Part shown: positions 46,512-59,048 of the stretch, in pieces
Layout of the letters: the number at the start of each line of letters is the position of its first letter
How positions within the stretch are numbered: the stretch's first letter is position 1
Source of the DNA: Salvia splendens
Taxonomy: Eukaryota; Streptophyta; Magnoliopsida; Lamiales; Lamiaceae
DNA length: 64,000 nt
Direction: 5' to 3'
NCBI RefSeq assembly: GCF_004379255.2
Contig: NC_056035.1
Location: 13,955,578 to 14,019,577, forward strand
Notes under the pieces: model-generated
Seen by the model: only the letters and a program-made list of their open reading frames with translations
Told to the model about the DNA's origin: nothing
Databases searched by the model: none
Made by a program: the position numbers and the translations under genes

Positions 46512-48680
46512 GATCATTAGCAATGGTGGCCTATCTCCGGAGCCCATCTCAGAGCCTATCTCCATTTTTTTCTGCCACGTCAGTAGACCCATCACAGGGC
46601 ATATCTGTAACACCCCGACTTTTTTCTACCTTTCTATTGTGTTCTTGAAAGGACCGTCGTTTGTGCACTTGAAAATTTTCTGACCTTGTTTCTTTTGTCG
46701 AGAGAAGTATTTCACTTTTGGGGCCAAACAATTATTCTTTCCTAGCCCAATTTGAAACCCAATTGTTACGAGCCCAAAATGATACCTACACGAAAGAATA
46801 GACCACGTATCAAATGACCTCCGTTTGATGTGATTCTTGAACTAGATAAAAATTTGAAGTGTCTTCTGAGTCTTGTGAAAATTTTAGCCTTATTGGACAT
46901 CGTATGAATTTATGGTGGATTTTTCAAATGAACTGCGCAGTGCTGCTAGAATTTTTTTATGTTCCGATCAGAGACTTGCATAAATGTTTTGACTGACCAA
47001 ATGATATGATTTCGGTGTGAAATTTTAACTGGGTGAACTTGAATGTGTCTAATGTGTTGTGACCAAATTTTAGCGTCATATGAGGTCGGAGCAATTATTG
47101 GTGATTTTTACAAGCCAACCGCGCAGTTCTGCCAGTTTCGTTATTATGTGAAAATATCTTTTGTACTAAGTTTGATGAATTATATTATGCATGTGTGATT
47201 TGAGAAAAGTATTATGACATGTCTTTCTTGTGTTGGTGAATGTTGGGATGGGTGAGAGAACGATAAAAAAAGGGGAACAGTAGGACATGCATGATAATAT
47301 AAGTTTACGAAATGCTGATTTGTGTTGTCATTGGCAAGGGTGATTGAGTATACGTGAGCTCGAGGAACGAGGGTTGCCTTAATTGGATATTGAATGGTTT
47401 AAGCAAACGAGGTGGGCTTTCTTTTACTAAAATCTTTTACGCTTTCAAATGTATGATTATGGAGAAATAAGGGTGGTTTAAAGTGTTATGTCATGCCATG
47501 TTTGTTTTGTTTATGAGATTGTTGCCTGATGCCTAGTTCGTCTGAGCTTGCTCCGTTAGGCTATATGGTTGTAATGAATGAATGAAACGAATTCGGGTCT
47601 GAGTAGGGCCGCGAACCCTATCAGGCTGTGTACACAAGTGGGATCGTGAGCCGTCCTTGCTAGTCGGCCGGTCTCGTGGGCGAATAGTGTGGCCACACTT
47701 TCGTCGCACTATGGAAAGGGAATGTGATTGAATGATTGATGAGAAAGTGGGGAGATTGATTGTCTGGCCAGACTTTGAAATGTTTTTGTGTTCTCGTGAT
47801 ATTTCTTAACTTCACATAAAACTCGAGATCACTGGTATGGATGACATAACTGTTTTTATGAAAATGTTTTTGGCATGAGCCCATTGAGTACAACAAGTAC
47901 TCAGCCCTGCATGTGTTTTCCCTATGTGCAGGTTGAACGGGATGTTGCGGTGGATGTTGAGTCGGCCTAAGGATTTTGGATGCGTTGTGTCTTCATACAT
48001 AGGCGTCATCCTAGACTCTCTTTGAAACCTTATTTCCGCTGCTATATTTTTGAACTAAAATATTATTCTTTAAGCTAATTGAGGCTTTCTTATGAACTGT
48101 TATCCTTAAATGCTATTCTTAATGTTTGTCCCTTGGTCACGATCGCCTCGTTTGTAACACCCCTAGTATGGGCGGTCGTGACAATATCTCCCTGCAATGA
48201 GAGTCCATCTCAGAGCCTATCTCAGAGCCCATCTCATTTCCAAATCATCACTATTTTTATATATTTCACTTTTAATTGTTGGTGTAAATTAAAGACAACC
48301 TAGTATACAGTAAAAAACAATTTTTATAACAAAATAAAACATCCTACATTATAAAAATACAAAAAACAAGATAAAAAAAGATCAAATGTGAATTGATGTA
48401 AAATTGCTGAAGTTCATATCACCGTGGAGAGAAGTAAAATTGAAATTGAGATTGGAAATGGATGAATGTGAATTGATGGGGAATGATGTATATATAGTGG
48501 ATTAAAAAATGAATTAAATTTAAAAAAGAAAAAAATGGATATCGGCTTGACCGATCTATAGGCTTTGGGGCGGAGACGAATGGGATGGGAGATAGGGCCC
48601 CTCCCCACAATGGAGGCCTATGAGAGCCGATGGGGGGTTGATTGTTCGGCCCTTGCGATCGGCCTCTATTGCTAGTGCTC
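46512..48680. mobile_element. PIF/Harbinger element D, interrupted by a solo LTR
   Basis: GATCATTAGCAATGGTGGCC at the left and the inverse of GAGCACTAGCAATAGAGGCC at the right are flanked by TAA on both sides (46509-46511, 48681-48683). Without the solo LTR the element is about 590 bp and non-coding. AGCCCATCTCAGAGCCTATC repeats occur on both sides of the insertion. Confidence 0.85.
46606..48183 (+). mobile_element. Solo LTR of a Ty3-type retrotransposon
   Basis: Begins TGTAACACCCCGAC, ends GGCGGTCGTGACA, 1578 bp, with the 5-bp duplication ATATC at 46601-46605 and 48184-48188. No internal region is present, so it is the usual product of LTR-LTR recombination. It is a different family from the 9-kb element, yet both share the same termini style, the GAATTCGGGTC motif, GTGTACACAAG, the GAGTAC hairpin and a GTGCAG|GTTGA boundary in the same order. 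Confidence 0.92.
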
Positions 48681-48683
48681 TAA

Positions 48684-50400
48684 ACGTGAGTTACTTTTTT
48701 GACGAGAATTCATGACTTTTTGTAAATTATGTGGGGTTGGACATGATATTTGTGTAAAATATCTTATGTATTTAGTATAATAAAAATATTTGATACACAT
48801 TCTTTATTAATAATATAAGAGGGTATGAGACACGAGGTAGTTTTACTTATTTTAATGAAAAATCACAAAAAATCAAAAGTAAAAATAGAAAATTTGACCC
48901 TTTCATAATCAAGATAGTAGATAGAATTAGAACGTTTAACTCGCGCGGGTAATAAAAATGTCCTCTTAATTGGCATTTCCAGATACTATATTAATGGTCT
49001 TCAAATGCCTACCTAATATGTTCGACATTTTATAGTAGTAATAAAGAGTATAATAATTTCATCTTTTAAATTTTAGTTAGCTGTAGAATCCCATAGAATG
49101 ATTTTTTTCCCTAAATTTGCAAATATTTCATTTGGAAAATGGAATCTTTTCCTAAATATTCATTGGAGGACAAGTATGTCATATATTGAATAGATTAATA
49201 ATCATTAATTTGTTTTAGCTGTAAAAAACCAAAAATATCTAATTGTGTTATACAACTCATGTCAATTTACCATTACTCTTTTGAAATACTAAATCTATTG
49301 AGTATTTTTTTGGCAATAAAAAATCATAAATGAAAATGAGAATAACGTGATTGTATTAATATAGAAAGGGTTTAAATGTCAAAACTTGGCAGAAATTTGA
49401 AATTTATTTTTAGGTAGGGATAGTGACATCATAACTGTATTTGGGATCTCTCTATTATTTAGCATTGCATAAAACATGATCATTGTTCTTATGATTCTAT
49501 GTTTCTTCTACCTCACACAAGCTCTCTCCCTACGGCTACACACACGTGTATGTGTGGCACACAATGTACAAAATAATTGAGGAAGTTGGGTGATTAAAGT
49601 ATTAAACTATTAATTAAGGAAATTATATAATTAAAACATCAAGTGGATATAATTATTATAGCTTGCTCAACAAATTAGACAGAATTATTGAGGAGGTTGT
49701 GTAATACTATAATTGAAAGAATTATGGGGTCTAATTACAGGTACGACATTTTGGAAGTTTTGGTCTTGTTTAGTTTTAGATAGGTAGAAAATTAACAATT
49801 CGAAATTATTGACGGTAGCTTATTCAGAATGGCTCCAAAGTCAGCAATATAGAATGATGACAAACCTTAAAATAAAAGTTGAGTCGTGTTCGACGACAAA
49901 ATAACTTATTGGATGATAAGAAAAACATATATATGATGATAAGAAAAGCATATAAAGCTTCACGAGATAGTTAAACTCTATATATCGTGTTAGTCAACAA
50001 AAATAATCATATTTTTATGATGTTGGAGCCGACCAAACTCAAATTGGGTATCCTAAATTCCAAATATTTCCAAACCTATATTGGCTTTTGAACGATAAAA
50101 ATAATCAAATTTCATTTGTCAGTGCGTTTAACTAAAAAAGAAAATAAAAATGAATGATACAAAAATATTTGATCAATTTTCAGATTTCAACTTTAAAAAA
50201 TAAAATTTGATCAATTTTATGCCACGTATTTCGAGAAGAAGTAATCTTTTCTTTTCTTGTCTTTTCTTTTCTCCCCTTGATTAGTGGTAGGTACTGTGTT
50301 TAAGATGGTGATCTATAGATTCTGACCCTTCGTTTGGTTTAATAATTTAATCTCGCTGGTCTACTTTATTCATTAGATCAACAATCTCCTCATCAACACT
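48684..50400. other. AT-rich intergenic DNA upstream of the NEK5-like gene
   Basis: No gene or element end recognised. The distal promoter of the NEK gene probably lies here. Confidence 0.5.
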
Positions 50401-50810
50401 CTGCTTTTTCAGCTTTAATTAAGCCGCTTTTCCTCACAATCAATTCTTTAATTTTCACATTTGTGTCTCAAATTCGCTTCTTGAAACCGCCCTTTCCCAC
50501 TCTCTCTCTTTCTCTCTCACACACACTGTGTTGTGGCCTGGTATCATAACTCTTTTTGTATAACGCCACAACTTCTGAGATAGCTATAATTACACCCAAT
50601 AAATTCAAGAACCAATTTTTGTGGAGGGGTCTTCTGCTTGAAGCTGCTGTTCTTTGAGCACCCAAGATTTGTTTTTTTATTGGCTGTGGAGGTTTTGCTC
50701 TGAAGAATTAGGTGAGTTTATTAACGGATGGATTTTGGTTAAAGATTGAATCTTTTTTTAATCTGAAAATAGGGTGACCCATATGGAGATTCTGGGTTTT
50801 GAAGGTCTTG
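50401..50810 (+). other. Probable 5' UTR of the NEK5-like gene with a short leader intron
   Basis: CT-rich leader sequence with a (TC)n run near 50500 leads to GAAGAATTAG|GTGAGTTT at about 50711, a strong donor. The acceptor would lie shortly before the ATG at 50811 (GAAAATAG near 50772). Confidence 0.5.
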
Positions 50811-53800
50811 ATGGAGAGAGAGAACGGCATTTCGAAGCCGAAGATGGAAGATTACGAAGCCATTGAGCAGATTGGGAAGGGTGCTTTTGGAGCGGCATTT
50901 CTTGTGCTGCATAAAACTGAGAATCAGAAGTAAGAATTTATTTTTCTAAGTCGGTGCATGCAAAAAAGTTTTTAATATTTTTCAAATTGTTAGCAAATTT
51001 AGCTCAAGGGATGCTGTTATGCTAACCACGGCTTAGAAATTAGAACATTTTGTGTAATGTAGCAATGGCAGTTTGTGTGAGCGAGATTAGGTGGAATCGA
51101 AAGTTAACTCTGTTAATTTTGTTCGAAATTAGCATCCCTGATTGGAGTGGCTATGTGAAACAAGAAATATATGGCGTTTATTGCTTGTGTTCGTTATTGA
51201 GCTCTTGATTGGTATCTATAGGAAAAAAGTTACTGAATACTTCAGATACACAGCTCATTTATTGATTGAGGATACTAGTCTGTTATGGATCCTTCTGAGT
51301 TGTGTAGTATTCTGGAACAGAACTATTTTTACGATGCTTGCTGATATAACTCCGCATATATATGATGTTTTAGTCCTGAAAAATATGCTGGTGTTGTGAT
51401 GTAATTAATATTTGTATCTGCTATACCTGTCAGGTATGTTCTGAAGAAAATTCGTCTCTCTAAGCAGTCGGAGAAGGTCAAGAACAAAGCATTTCAGGAG
51501 GTTATAATTTAACTATCTGTGTCATTGGCTGTCTTGAGAATATTCGTATTGTTACTGAATCTCCTTGTCTTTTAATTACCTCTAGGAATTAGAAAACTGT
51601 ATTCCTCATCTTGTTAGTACTACATGTTCTCCAGAGAAGCAACTCTAAGTAAATTCTGGCTCCAGTTTTGTTGGTTTTTGGCAAATTAGATTGTTGAATA
51701 TCCTTGCCAAGAACAATAAGTTTCGCCAATTTGTACACCATATCGTAATGTTAATGTATGCCTGTGTTTGTTGCAGATGGAATTAATTGCAAAACTAAGC
51801 CATCCATACATAGTTGAGTGCAAAGATGCTTGGGTGGAAAAGGTATGGTGCATATTAATTTGATTTCCTCATCTAAAGCTCATACGACTGGCATGAAAAC
51901 CAATGCTATAGGTGACCTTATGTTTTCGTTCTTCGCAGGGGAATATCTGCATCCTAACCAATTATTGTGAATCTGGAAATATGTAAGTGCTTTAGCTGAA
52001 CTCGAACTTAGTCATCCCCAAATACCACTCCTGCAACTAGAAATATTTTTTATATGGCTTTCCCAGTATTCTCTTATATTACTAATTCAATTTGCAGATC
52101 TGATGTAATGAGGAAGGCAAGAAAGGCGTATTTCCCGGAGGAGGTAATTTGATTGGTATCATCGTCAGAAGCCTCTCTTATTTACTTTAGCTAATTCATG
52201 CTGAGTTTCTGATTTTCATGCTTATGCTCAGAAAATTTGCAAATGGATGACTCAGTTGCTATTAGCTATCGACTATCTTCATTCCAATCGTGTCCTTCAC
52301 AGGAACCTCAAGGTTCGACACATGCTCATAATTTTCAGTTGGCGTGTATTGTCTTGATTGATTTCTTACACGCATAGTTTTCTCGTTTCAGTTATCAAAC
52401 ATATTTGTGACAAAGGACAATAACATTTGTCTTGGTAAGAATGTCAAAGCAAGTTGTACTCTCACCTAGAACCATCTTTTGTTCATTTCAATGATGTAAT
52501 GTTTCCAGTGATGTAATTCACAGGTGATTTTGGATTAGCTAAACTTCTGAATGTGGAAAGCATAGCCTCATCGGTATGATAGCAAAACATATTTAAACAT
52601 ATTATCACTCTGTTATGTATGTGCAATTGTCAGCTAATGATCTCTTTGCGGAAAACTAGGTTGCTGGAACCCCCAACTATATGTGTCCCGAGCTTCTTGC
52701 CAATTCACCATATGGCTATAAATCAGACATATGGTCTCTAGGTAAACAGAGTTAAATCACAAGAATATAACATCCATTTCACTTTTTTTTTTCTTTTCGT
52801 TTTGTTAAAGTGTGGTGTTTCTTGTTACAGGATGCTGTATGTTTGAGATTGCTGCACACCAACAAGCATTCAAAGCGCCTGTAAGTTCAAATAGTTTCGC
52901 ATTGTAGTAAATATATAATTATATATACACAATTAGATACATTCTGAATTAGAAAAATGGATGAAATAGGATATGAATGGACTCATCAACAAGATTAACA
53001 GATCTTTGATCTCACCAATGCCCATCATATACTCTTCAACTCTGTAAGTTTTTCTCAAAATTTGAAAATATTTATTCGCTGGCATAAAATTAATACTATG
53101 CTGAATACAATTTTAATTTTTGGGCTTAAGGAAACAAGTTATAAAGAGTATGCTGAGGACGAGCCCCGAACACAGGCCGACTGTAAGTTCACGATTTTTT
53201 GGTTACTTTGTTTGCTCGCTATGGTAAGTATCATACTAATCTGATTTGTATGCACATCATAGGCTGCAGAGCTGTTAAGACACCCGCATTTGCAGCCGTT
53301 TCTCCTTCGCTGTCAGAACCTGTCTACTGTGTTCCTCCCTGTGAAGTCTCCCTCTCCTGATGCTGCAAACGGGAGATCAAATAGGTCATCACCCCGTAGC
53401 TCCGAGGGTCGGAAAAGCCACCGAGAAAGAGAGGTGAAGCTGAAACAGACGGATCTGCTTCCTTTGTTCACAGAGAGTATTAATACGCAGCATCCGACTC
53501 TACTAGATGATGATGCCTTGATCGAAGATCTACTTGAGACCAAGAGGGTCGATCCGACGAGCTATTCGGGAAAGATGTCTCACGACAGTGATGACTCGAA
53601 GAGCGGGGACACGAGCGAGACGACCGATCACGACAATCATAAGTCTTCATCGCATCAAGAGAGCATCTACATGATGGACGCTTTGGAAAGACTGGCAAAC
53701 GCGTTGCGTGAGGAGCACGAGGAATATTCTCTCAGAAAGAATACGAAGTTAGGGGAAGCTAGCGAAGAAAGAGGGAGTGCGAAAACGAAGGTGGGGATAT

Positions 53801-54351
53801 CTTCTACTGATGAAAATGGCCCCTCAACCGATGAAAAGGTAAGATCTAAAGCTGACAAAGACCCAAGAAGCTCGTCCCATGTAGACGAAAGCATAGGTGA
53901 GTGTTCTGTGTTGTCTTCCAATAAGGATCGCACGGAGATCAAAGATGATGTCGCAGTTGAATCGAGGCAAACAGAGAAAGATACAAAAGACGGGCTGTTG
54001 TTGAATAGCCATGAAGATAAAGTTGATGAGGATCCCCTGAAGATCAGAGATGATCTCTTGACTACACCAAGAGCAACGAAGAAAGCCACGGGTGACAATC
54101 TACTGCTGAATAAGCGGACTGCAGCGAGCAGCGATGTTGGCGAAAGCAAGCATGAAAATCCAGGTGAACACAGAGCTCATGCTTTAGAATCACTGCTTGA
54201 ACTGTGTGCACGTTTGCTCAAAGAGCATAAGTTCGATGAGCTCGCGGGCGTGCTAAAGGCCTTCGGGGAAGACGCCGTCTCTTCGCGAGAGACAGCGATC
54301 TGGCTCACGAAAAGCTTAATGAAATCTGAGAGTCAGGCTGAGAACTCCTAG
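50811..54351 (+). CDS. NEK5: NIMA-related kinase, NEK5-like, 620 aa, 13 coding exons
   Basis: Exons 50811-50929, 51434-51500, 51777-51842, 51939-51982, 52098-52143, 52232-52312, 52392-52434, 52524-52573, 52660-52741, 52831-52880, 52970-53043, 53131-53182 and 53263-54351 join by GT-AG in one frame. Kinase domain: [11 protein letters not shown] loop, catalytic Lys 44 (YVLKK), DFG at 157-159, [11 protein letters not shown] activation segment. The HRD motif reads HRN (137-139). The tail is long and charged, and ends in [46 protein letters not shown], matched to the Arabidopsis NEK5 C-terminus from memory. Plant NEKs act on microtubules and directional growth. The middle of the tail (about 300-550) is disordered and makes the protein longer than the Arabidopsis one. 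With Asn in place of the catalytic Asp, activity is doubtful. Confidence 0.93.
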
Positions 54352-54924
54352 TTCAAGAATTTGGACATGATTTATTAGTGTTCAATTTCTAGGGATTTAT
54401 TTATTGTAAAGATCAAGTTTGTGCTTTTTTGTGGGGTGCGTGTATAATTTGTTAGCTAAGAGCGAGTGTGATTGAGTTTTAAGGTTGAATCTAAGTTAGT
54501 TTGATTTTACCTTTCCTCCCTTTATTCAAGTCTAATGTGAGTCATAAATGATGTTCAGTGTTATTGAAATAAGAAACCATCAAAATATTCTACTACTCTT
54601 TTTACTTTTTTTAATTCAAGCTTGAGGATGATGACAAGAGTTTTCGTTATTACTGCTACTGAATTTGTAAGTAGAGTCGAAGTGGATGGTCCGGTCCGCA
54701 CAGTATTGGGGCAGTTTTATTGATTCCAAAATTTTCCTACACAAATTTTGGGGAAGCGGGCTAATCAAATGGAAATTTTATTGTGTTAGAATTTAATAAT
54801 TCTAACCTTAAACGTTCGGATTTTGAGCTAGTTAAGTGGGCTAATAGGACTAAAAGCTAAATAGGAGTACATAAAAGTTAAATTATGAATTTTTCATTAA
54901 TAAGGATTATATATATATATATAT
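54352..54924. other. 3' UTR of the NEK5-like gene and short intergenic DNA
   Basis: T-rich sequence with ATTTATTTATTGTAAAG soon after the stop. No other gene. Confidence 0.5.
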
Positions 54925-55213
54925 ATAGGGTTTTAATCTATGCAAAACTGGATTTAAATACAGAAACGCAGAACAATATCATAATTAGGGCACTTTTAGG
55001 TCATAATTAGGTAATTTGTAGGTCATGCTAACAAAGCATGACCTAAAACGATCTTAGTATGACATTAAATCCAAATATTATAATATGACCTAAAATTGCT
55101 TAATTATGACCTTCCGTGTTTTTGGTTAATTATTGACCATTAGATCATCTAATCCTAGGGCTGAGATTTGGTCTGCATTTCTGGATTTAAACACATACTT
55201 ATTTTGATCATCT

Positions 55214-55218
<5 letters not shown>
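54925..55218. mobile_element. TA-flanked MITE (copy 1)
   Basis: TATAGGGTTTTAATCTATGC at the left, and reading inward from the right TATAGGGAGATGATCAAAAT, then on both sides a GGATTTAAATACAGAAACGC-like block and GCAGA(A/C)CAA. About 294 bp, non-coding, with TA runs at both ends. GGTCAT / ATGACC motifs recur inside. Confidence 0.8.

Positions 55219-55264
<46 letters not shown>
55217..55264. repeat. (TA)n microsatellite between two transposons
   Basis: About 23 TA units join the right end of the MITE to the left end of the 6.6-kb Mutator-like element. Confidence 0.9.
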
Positions 55265-55268
<4 letters not shown>

Positions 55269-55456
55269 CCTGTTAGGTTGAGATTATTTACCTAAATTGA
55301 TAAATGAGATGCAATATCAGCCACTAATCCACAAGATTAACTAAATGTCAATAACTATCACATTATGTCAACACGGGGGTATAAGTGTCATTTCGTGTTT
55401 TAATGGGGAAGATGAACTGCAGCCCCAAAATCAGTTTCCAAAACCACGACTGATCC

Positions 55457-55582
55457 TTGGAACTTGTGGAGCGGGTCGTCGGGGAAGAATATCTTGGAGA
55501 GGCGGAGGCGGAGCTTCTGAGAGGTGGTTTTGGGTGGCGGCGGGCAGACTCTGTGAACCTCCAGCGGCGGAAATGGCGACAT
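55457..55582 (-). pseudogene. Captured first exon of a sulfate transporter (SULTR3-like) inside the MULE
   Basis: From the minus-strand ATG at 55582 the frame reads MSPFPPLEVHRVC, then KTTSQKLRLRLSKIFFPDDPLHKF. The LxxRLxxIFFPDDPLxxF segment is the characteristic N-terminus of plant group-3 sulfate transporters, which precedes the first membrane helices. After FQ the similarity stops, as it would at an exon boundary (AAG followed by GATCAG). About 100 bp of GC-rich leader upstream of the ATG seems to have been taken too. A 42-codon fragment cannot transport sulfate. This is the pattern of Pack-MULE gene capture. Confidence 0.7.
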
Positions 55583-56839
55583 TGTTTCCCCTCCTAGCAG
55601 GCTGAGTCTCCGGCTGCCCGCTCCCCGCCACTTCGCTTCTTTCACTCTTTTCTCCGTCGAGAATGCCACATTCAATTTCTCAGTCTCACCGTCCGCGCCG
55701 TACTCTCTATCTCTTTCTCTCTACCTGAATTTGATATAATTGGGGAAGATCTACTCAGCTTATGATTAATTCATTTCATATTGATTGGAGATTGCTCGCT
55801 GCGTTGTTCAGCTAAACTAATTGAACTGAGTGATGAATATCTCCACATTTTGAAAAATTAGGGTTCTTAGCTTCAGTTGTTTAATGTGTATTTTCGTCGG
55901 TTTTACAAATTTAGGGATCTTAGCACTAATTTGGTGTTGATTTGCTGACAACAGTTTCTGCAACCTGGCTTTCCTGCGCTGCAATTCCAGCCCTACTAGT
56001 TAGTGGTTTTTCAGTTCCTGTAGCTATTCTGGGGAAACTCTAATTCAAGTCAATGCTAATGAAGAACTCAATTTCAAGGATAATGCAATTATGAAATTAT
56101 ATTGATTTTTAGGCAATGGTTGTAAAATGCAATGATTTTGTTCCTTTGATTGGATGTGGTGACATGCTATACTATCCACTGTTTTTCTGCATTGAATGCC
56201 TTCAAGAGAGTTGCGGAATCACTGGAAAAGCTAATGGATGCCACGAGGGAAGAGCTGCCGGACACCATGGCTGTCTTTCGATTATCTGGGATGGAGATCA
56301 GAGACTTGATAATGGAACTCAGTGACAATGGTTCCGGTTGAAGCACCGATTGTAGCTGAATCGGTTGAAGCGCCGATCGAAGAGAATCGGCGTTCCACAT
56401 CAGCGGTGGTTCCGACTTCTTCAGCGATGGTTCTGACTTCTTCAGGTTCAACAATTGATTCAAATTTTAAGTATATTGCTTCGATTTTAGTGTATTAAAA
56501 CAAATCTGGATTTGTTTTCTTATGAATTCAATTTCTACTGAATTTTTTTGTTGATTAGCCATGGTAGAATCGCAATTGGAAGCATCACCTTCCAGTTAAG
56601 GATTTGTTTAAATTTTTAAGATTATTGACATTTCATACAATAGCTATTGACATAGCTATAATAACAGTATATGCTTGTTTGAATAGTTGTTAGGATGACT
56701 GTAGGTTGAACCAGAAAGAGTTATTGATATAGATTTATTGTGTTTCATTTCATACAATAGCTATTGACATAGCTATAAAACAGAGTATATGATTTGTTTG
56801 ACATGGCTATTGACATAGCTATAATTGGGATGCTTCGAC

Positions 56840-57667
56840 AGCAAAGAAGAATTTTATTTCTCAAATAGATAATGAGATTCAAAGAAGACCAGATTTCAAC
56901 TGGAGAAAAATTGATTTGGTAATAAGATCTCACAATGACATTTACGTAAGAATATGAGCAGGTGTTCTTTGGATATAATTTTATCTTTAATGTCATTTTA
57001 TCTTTCATGTCAAACAGGTCTTCTTCCCAGTTTGTGCAAATTTCCATTACTATCTTGTAGTATATTGGATGAAGAAAAACACTATTGAGATAATAGATAA
57101 CAACAAGCCACATAAAAATATGGATCCGTTCGAGAAGTATGACATTGATATTGGTTTAATGGTATGATTTTATCTATGTTATTGACATATTCTCTACATT
57201 TGGTTGACATAATTTCTACATCATGTTAAAATGCTTTGTTTGTGTAGTTTGATTTAGTTATTTATATATTTTGCAGAAAGATATGTTTGAAGCATACTTC
57301 ATAGAGAAGAAAATGTTAGATATTTCAGAAAATATAAATAAGTCTTCAATCAACTTTCTGCCTTTAGAGTGAGCCACAAGCACGAACAAAGAAGGACTGT
57401 GGTGTCTATTTGATAAGGCACATAGAGACCTATGTTGGCGAAAAGGGCAGTGAATGGGATATTGGGTTCTCTGCGCGTGGTGTAAAGATTCCCCACATAC
57501 TCAGGGGAAGGTATTGCTACACGATGATTTCATCAATTTACAATAACCAAAGGTCGCCGATGTTACAACTGACTCATGATTGGATAGAAGCAAACATGGA
57601 CAAATTGCTTGAGCTAAACAACAAGTACACAGAGTTGTTTAGTAAAAAAGAAGTAAACAAAAAGTGA
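56840..57667 (+). pseudogene. Ulp1-like (C48) cysteine protease remnant of the MULE
   Basis: Exon-like blocks carry the parts of a plant-transposon Ulp1 protease. After CAAACAG at 57011-57017 comes VFFPVCANFHYYLVVYWMKK with the His of the triad (57045-57047). About 16 residues on is IEIIDNNKPHK with the Asp (near 57097). The last block, from about 57370, has KKDCGVYLIRHIETYVG with the Cys at 57398-57400, then the ILRGRYCYTMISS helix. The middle block (57277-57371) does not join cleanly in frame, and the N-terminal part is missing or unrecognised, so I call it a pseudogene. Ulp1-related proteases in MULEs have unknown roles in transposition. Confidence 0.72.
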
Positions 57668-57780
57668 TATTAATGTTTGATGTTAACTTATTTTTTGGAT
57701 GGGTTTTAAAACTGCTATTGTGGATTCAGACTTTTGAACTTAGCAGTTATATCAAATGTTAATCAGTTCAACAACTTGAT

Positions 57781-59035
57781 TGAAATGTCAACAACTTATA
57801 CACAAATGTCAACAGCTTGAATAAAGTGTGTACAACTCAGAAAACAAATCTTAAAATTAAAAAAATAAAATCATACAATAGAATGTCAATAGAGAGCAAA
57901 ATCAAATATCAACAACTAATAAGAAAATGTCAATAACTTGTAGTATATGTTAACCACTAAAAAACAACTCTGATAGTTGTTGACATGGCTTGTATGTCTA
58001 ATTGACATGACTTATAATTGTTGACATAGTTTCTATGTGCAGTTGACATGGTTGTACGTGTAGTTGACATGGCTTGTACGTGTAGTTGACACGATATGTA
58101 CCGTAGTTAGCATGACATGTATGTGCCGTTGACACGATATGCACCATAGTTGACATAGTTATATTAGTTGCTGACATGGCTAGTATATATAGTTGTCATA
58201 ATTTTTAATTGTAATTAACCTTAAAAACATGAATTGTAATTGTAATTACCCCTCCAGGCAGGACTGGGGTAGCCTGGACGCCCTTATCAGCGAGGAGCAC
58301 AGAGGCAAGCCTGACTCCAACTTGTATTGAAATGTCAACAACTTATACACAAATGTCGACAGGTTGAATAAAGTGTGTACAACAAAAAAAAACAAATCTT
58401 AAAATTAAAAAAACAAAATCATACAAAAGAATGTCAATAGAGAGCAAAATTAAATATCAACAACTAATAAGAAAATGTCAATAACTTGTAGCATATGTTA
58501 ACAACTAAAAAACAACTCTGATTGTTGCTGACATGGCTTGTACGTGTAGATGACATGTCTTGTAACACAGTTGACATGGCTTGTACGTGTAGTTGACACG
58601 ATATGTACCGTAGTTGACATTACATGTATGTGCCGTTGACACGATATGCACCATAGTTGACATAGTTATATTAGTTGTTGACATGGCTAGTATACATAAT
58701 TGACATAATTTTTAATTGTAATTAACCTTAAAAACATGAATTGTAATTGTAATTACCCCTCCAGGCAGGACTGGGGCAGCCTGGATGCCCTCATCAGCGA
58801 GGAGCACAGAGGCAAGCCTGACTCCAACTTGTATTGAAATGTCAACAACTTATACACAAATGTCAACAGCTTGAATAAAGTGTGTACAACTCAGAAAACA
58901 AATCTTAAAATTAAAAAACAAAATCATACAATAGAATCTCAATAGAGAGCAAAATCAAATATCAACAACTAATAAGAAAATGTATATAACTTGTAGCATA
59001 TGTTAAAACTAAAAAACAACTCTGTTATTTAAAAA
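57781..59035. repeat. Long tandem duplication inside the MULE (about 2.4 copies, 507-547 bp)
   Basis: The start word TGAAATGTCAACAACTTATA recurs at 57781, 58328 and 58835. Copies 1 and 2 run from this word to TGACTCCAACTTGTAT and differ by point changes and small indels; copy 3 is cut off near 59035. Each full copy contains a series of GTTGACATGGCTTGTACGTG-like words and a GC-rich insert of about 70 bp. Confidence 0.9.
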
Positions 59036-59048
59036 AGAACAATTATGT

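Noticed and set aside
53667..54149. 160-codon minus-strand frame
   Set aside because: Shadow of the last NEK5 exon.
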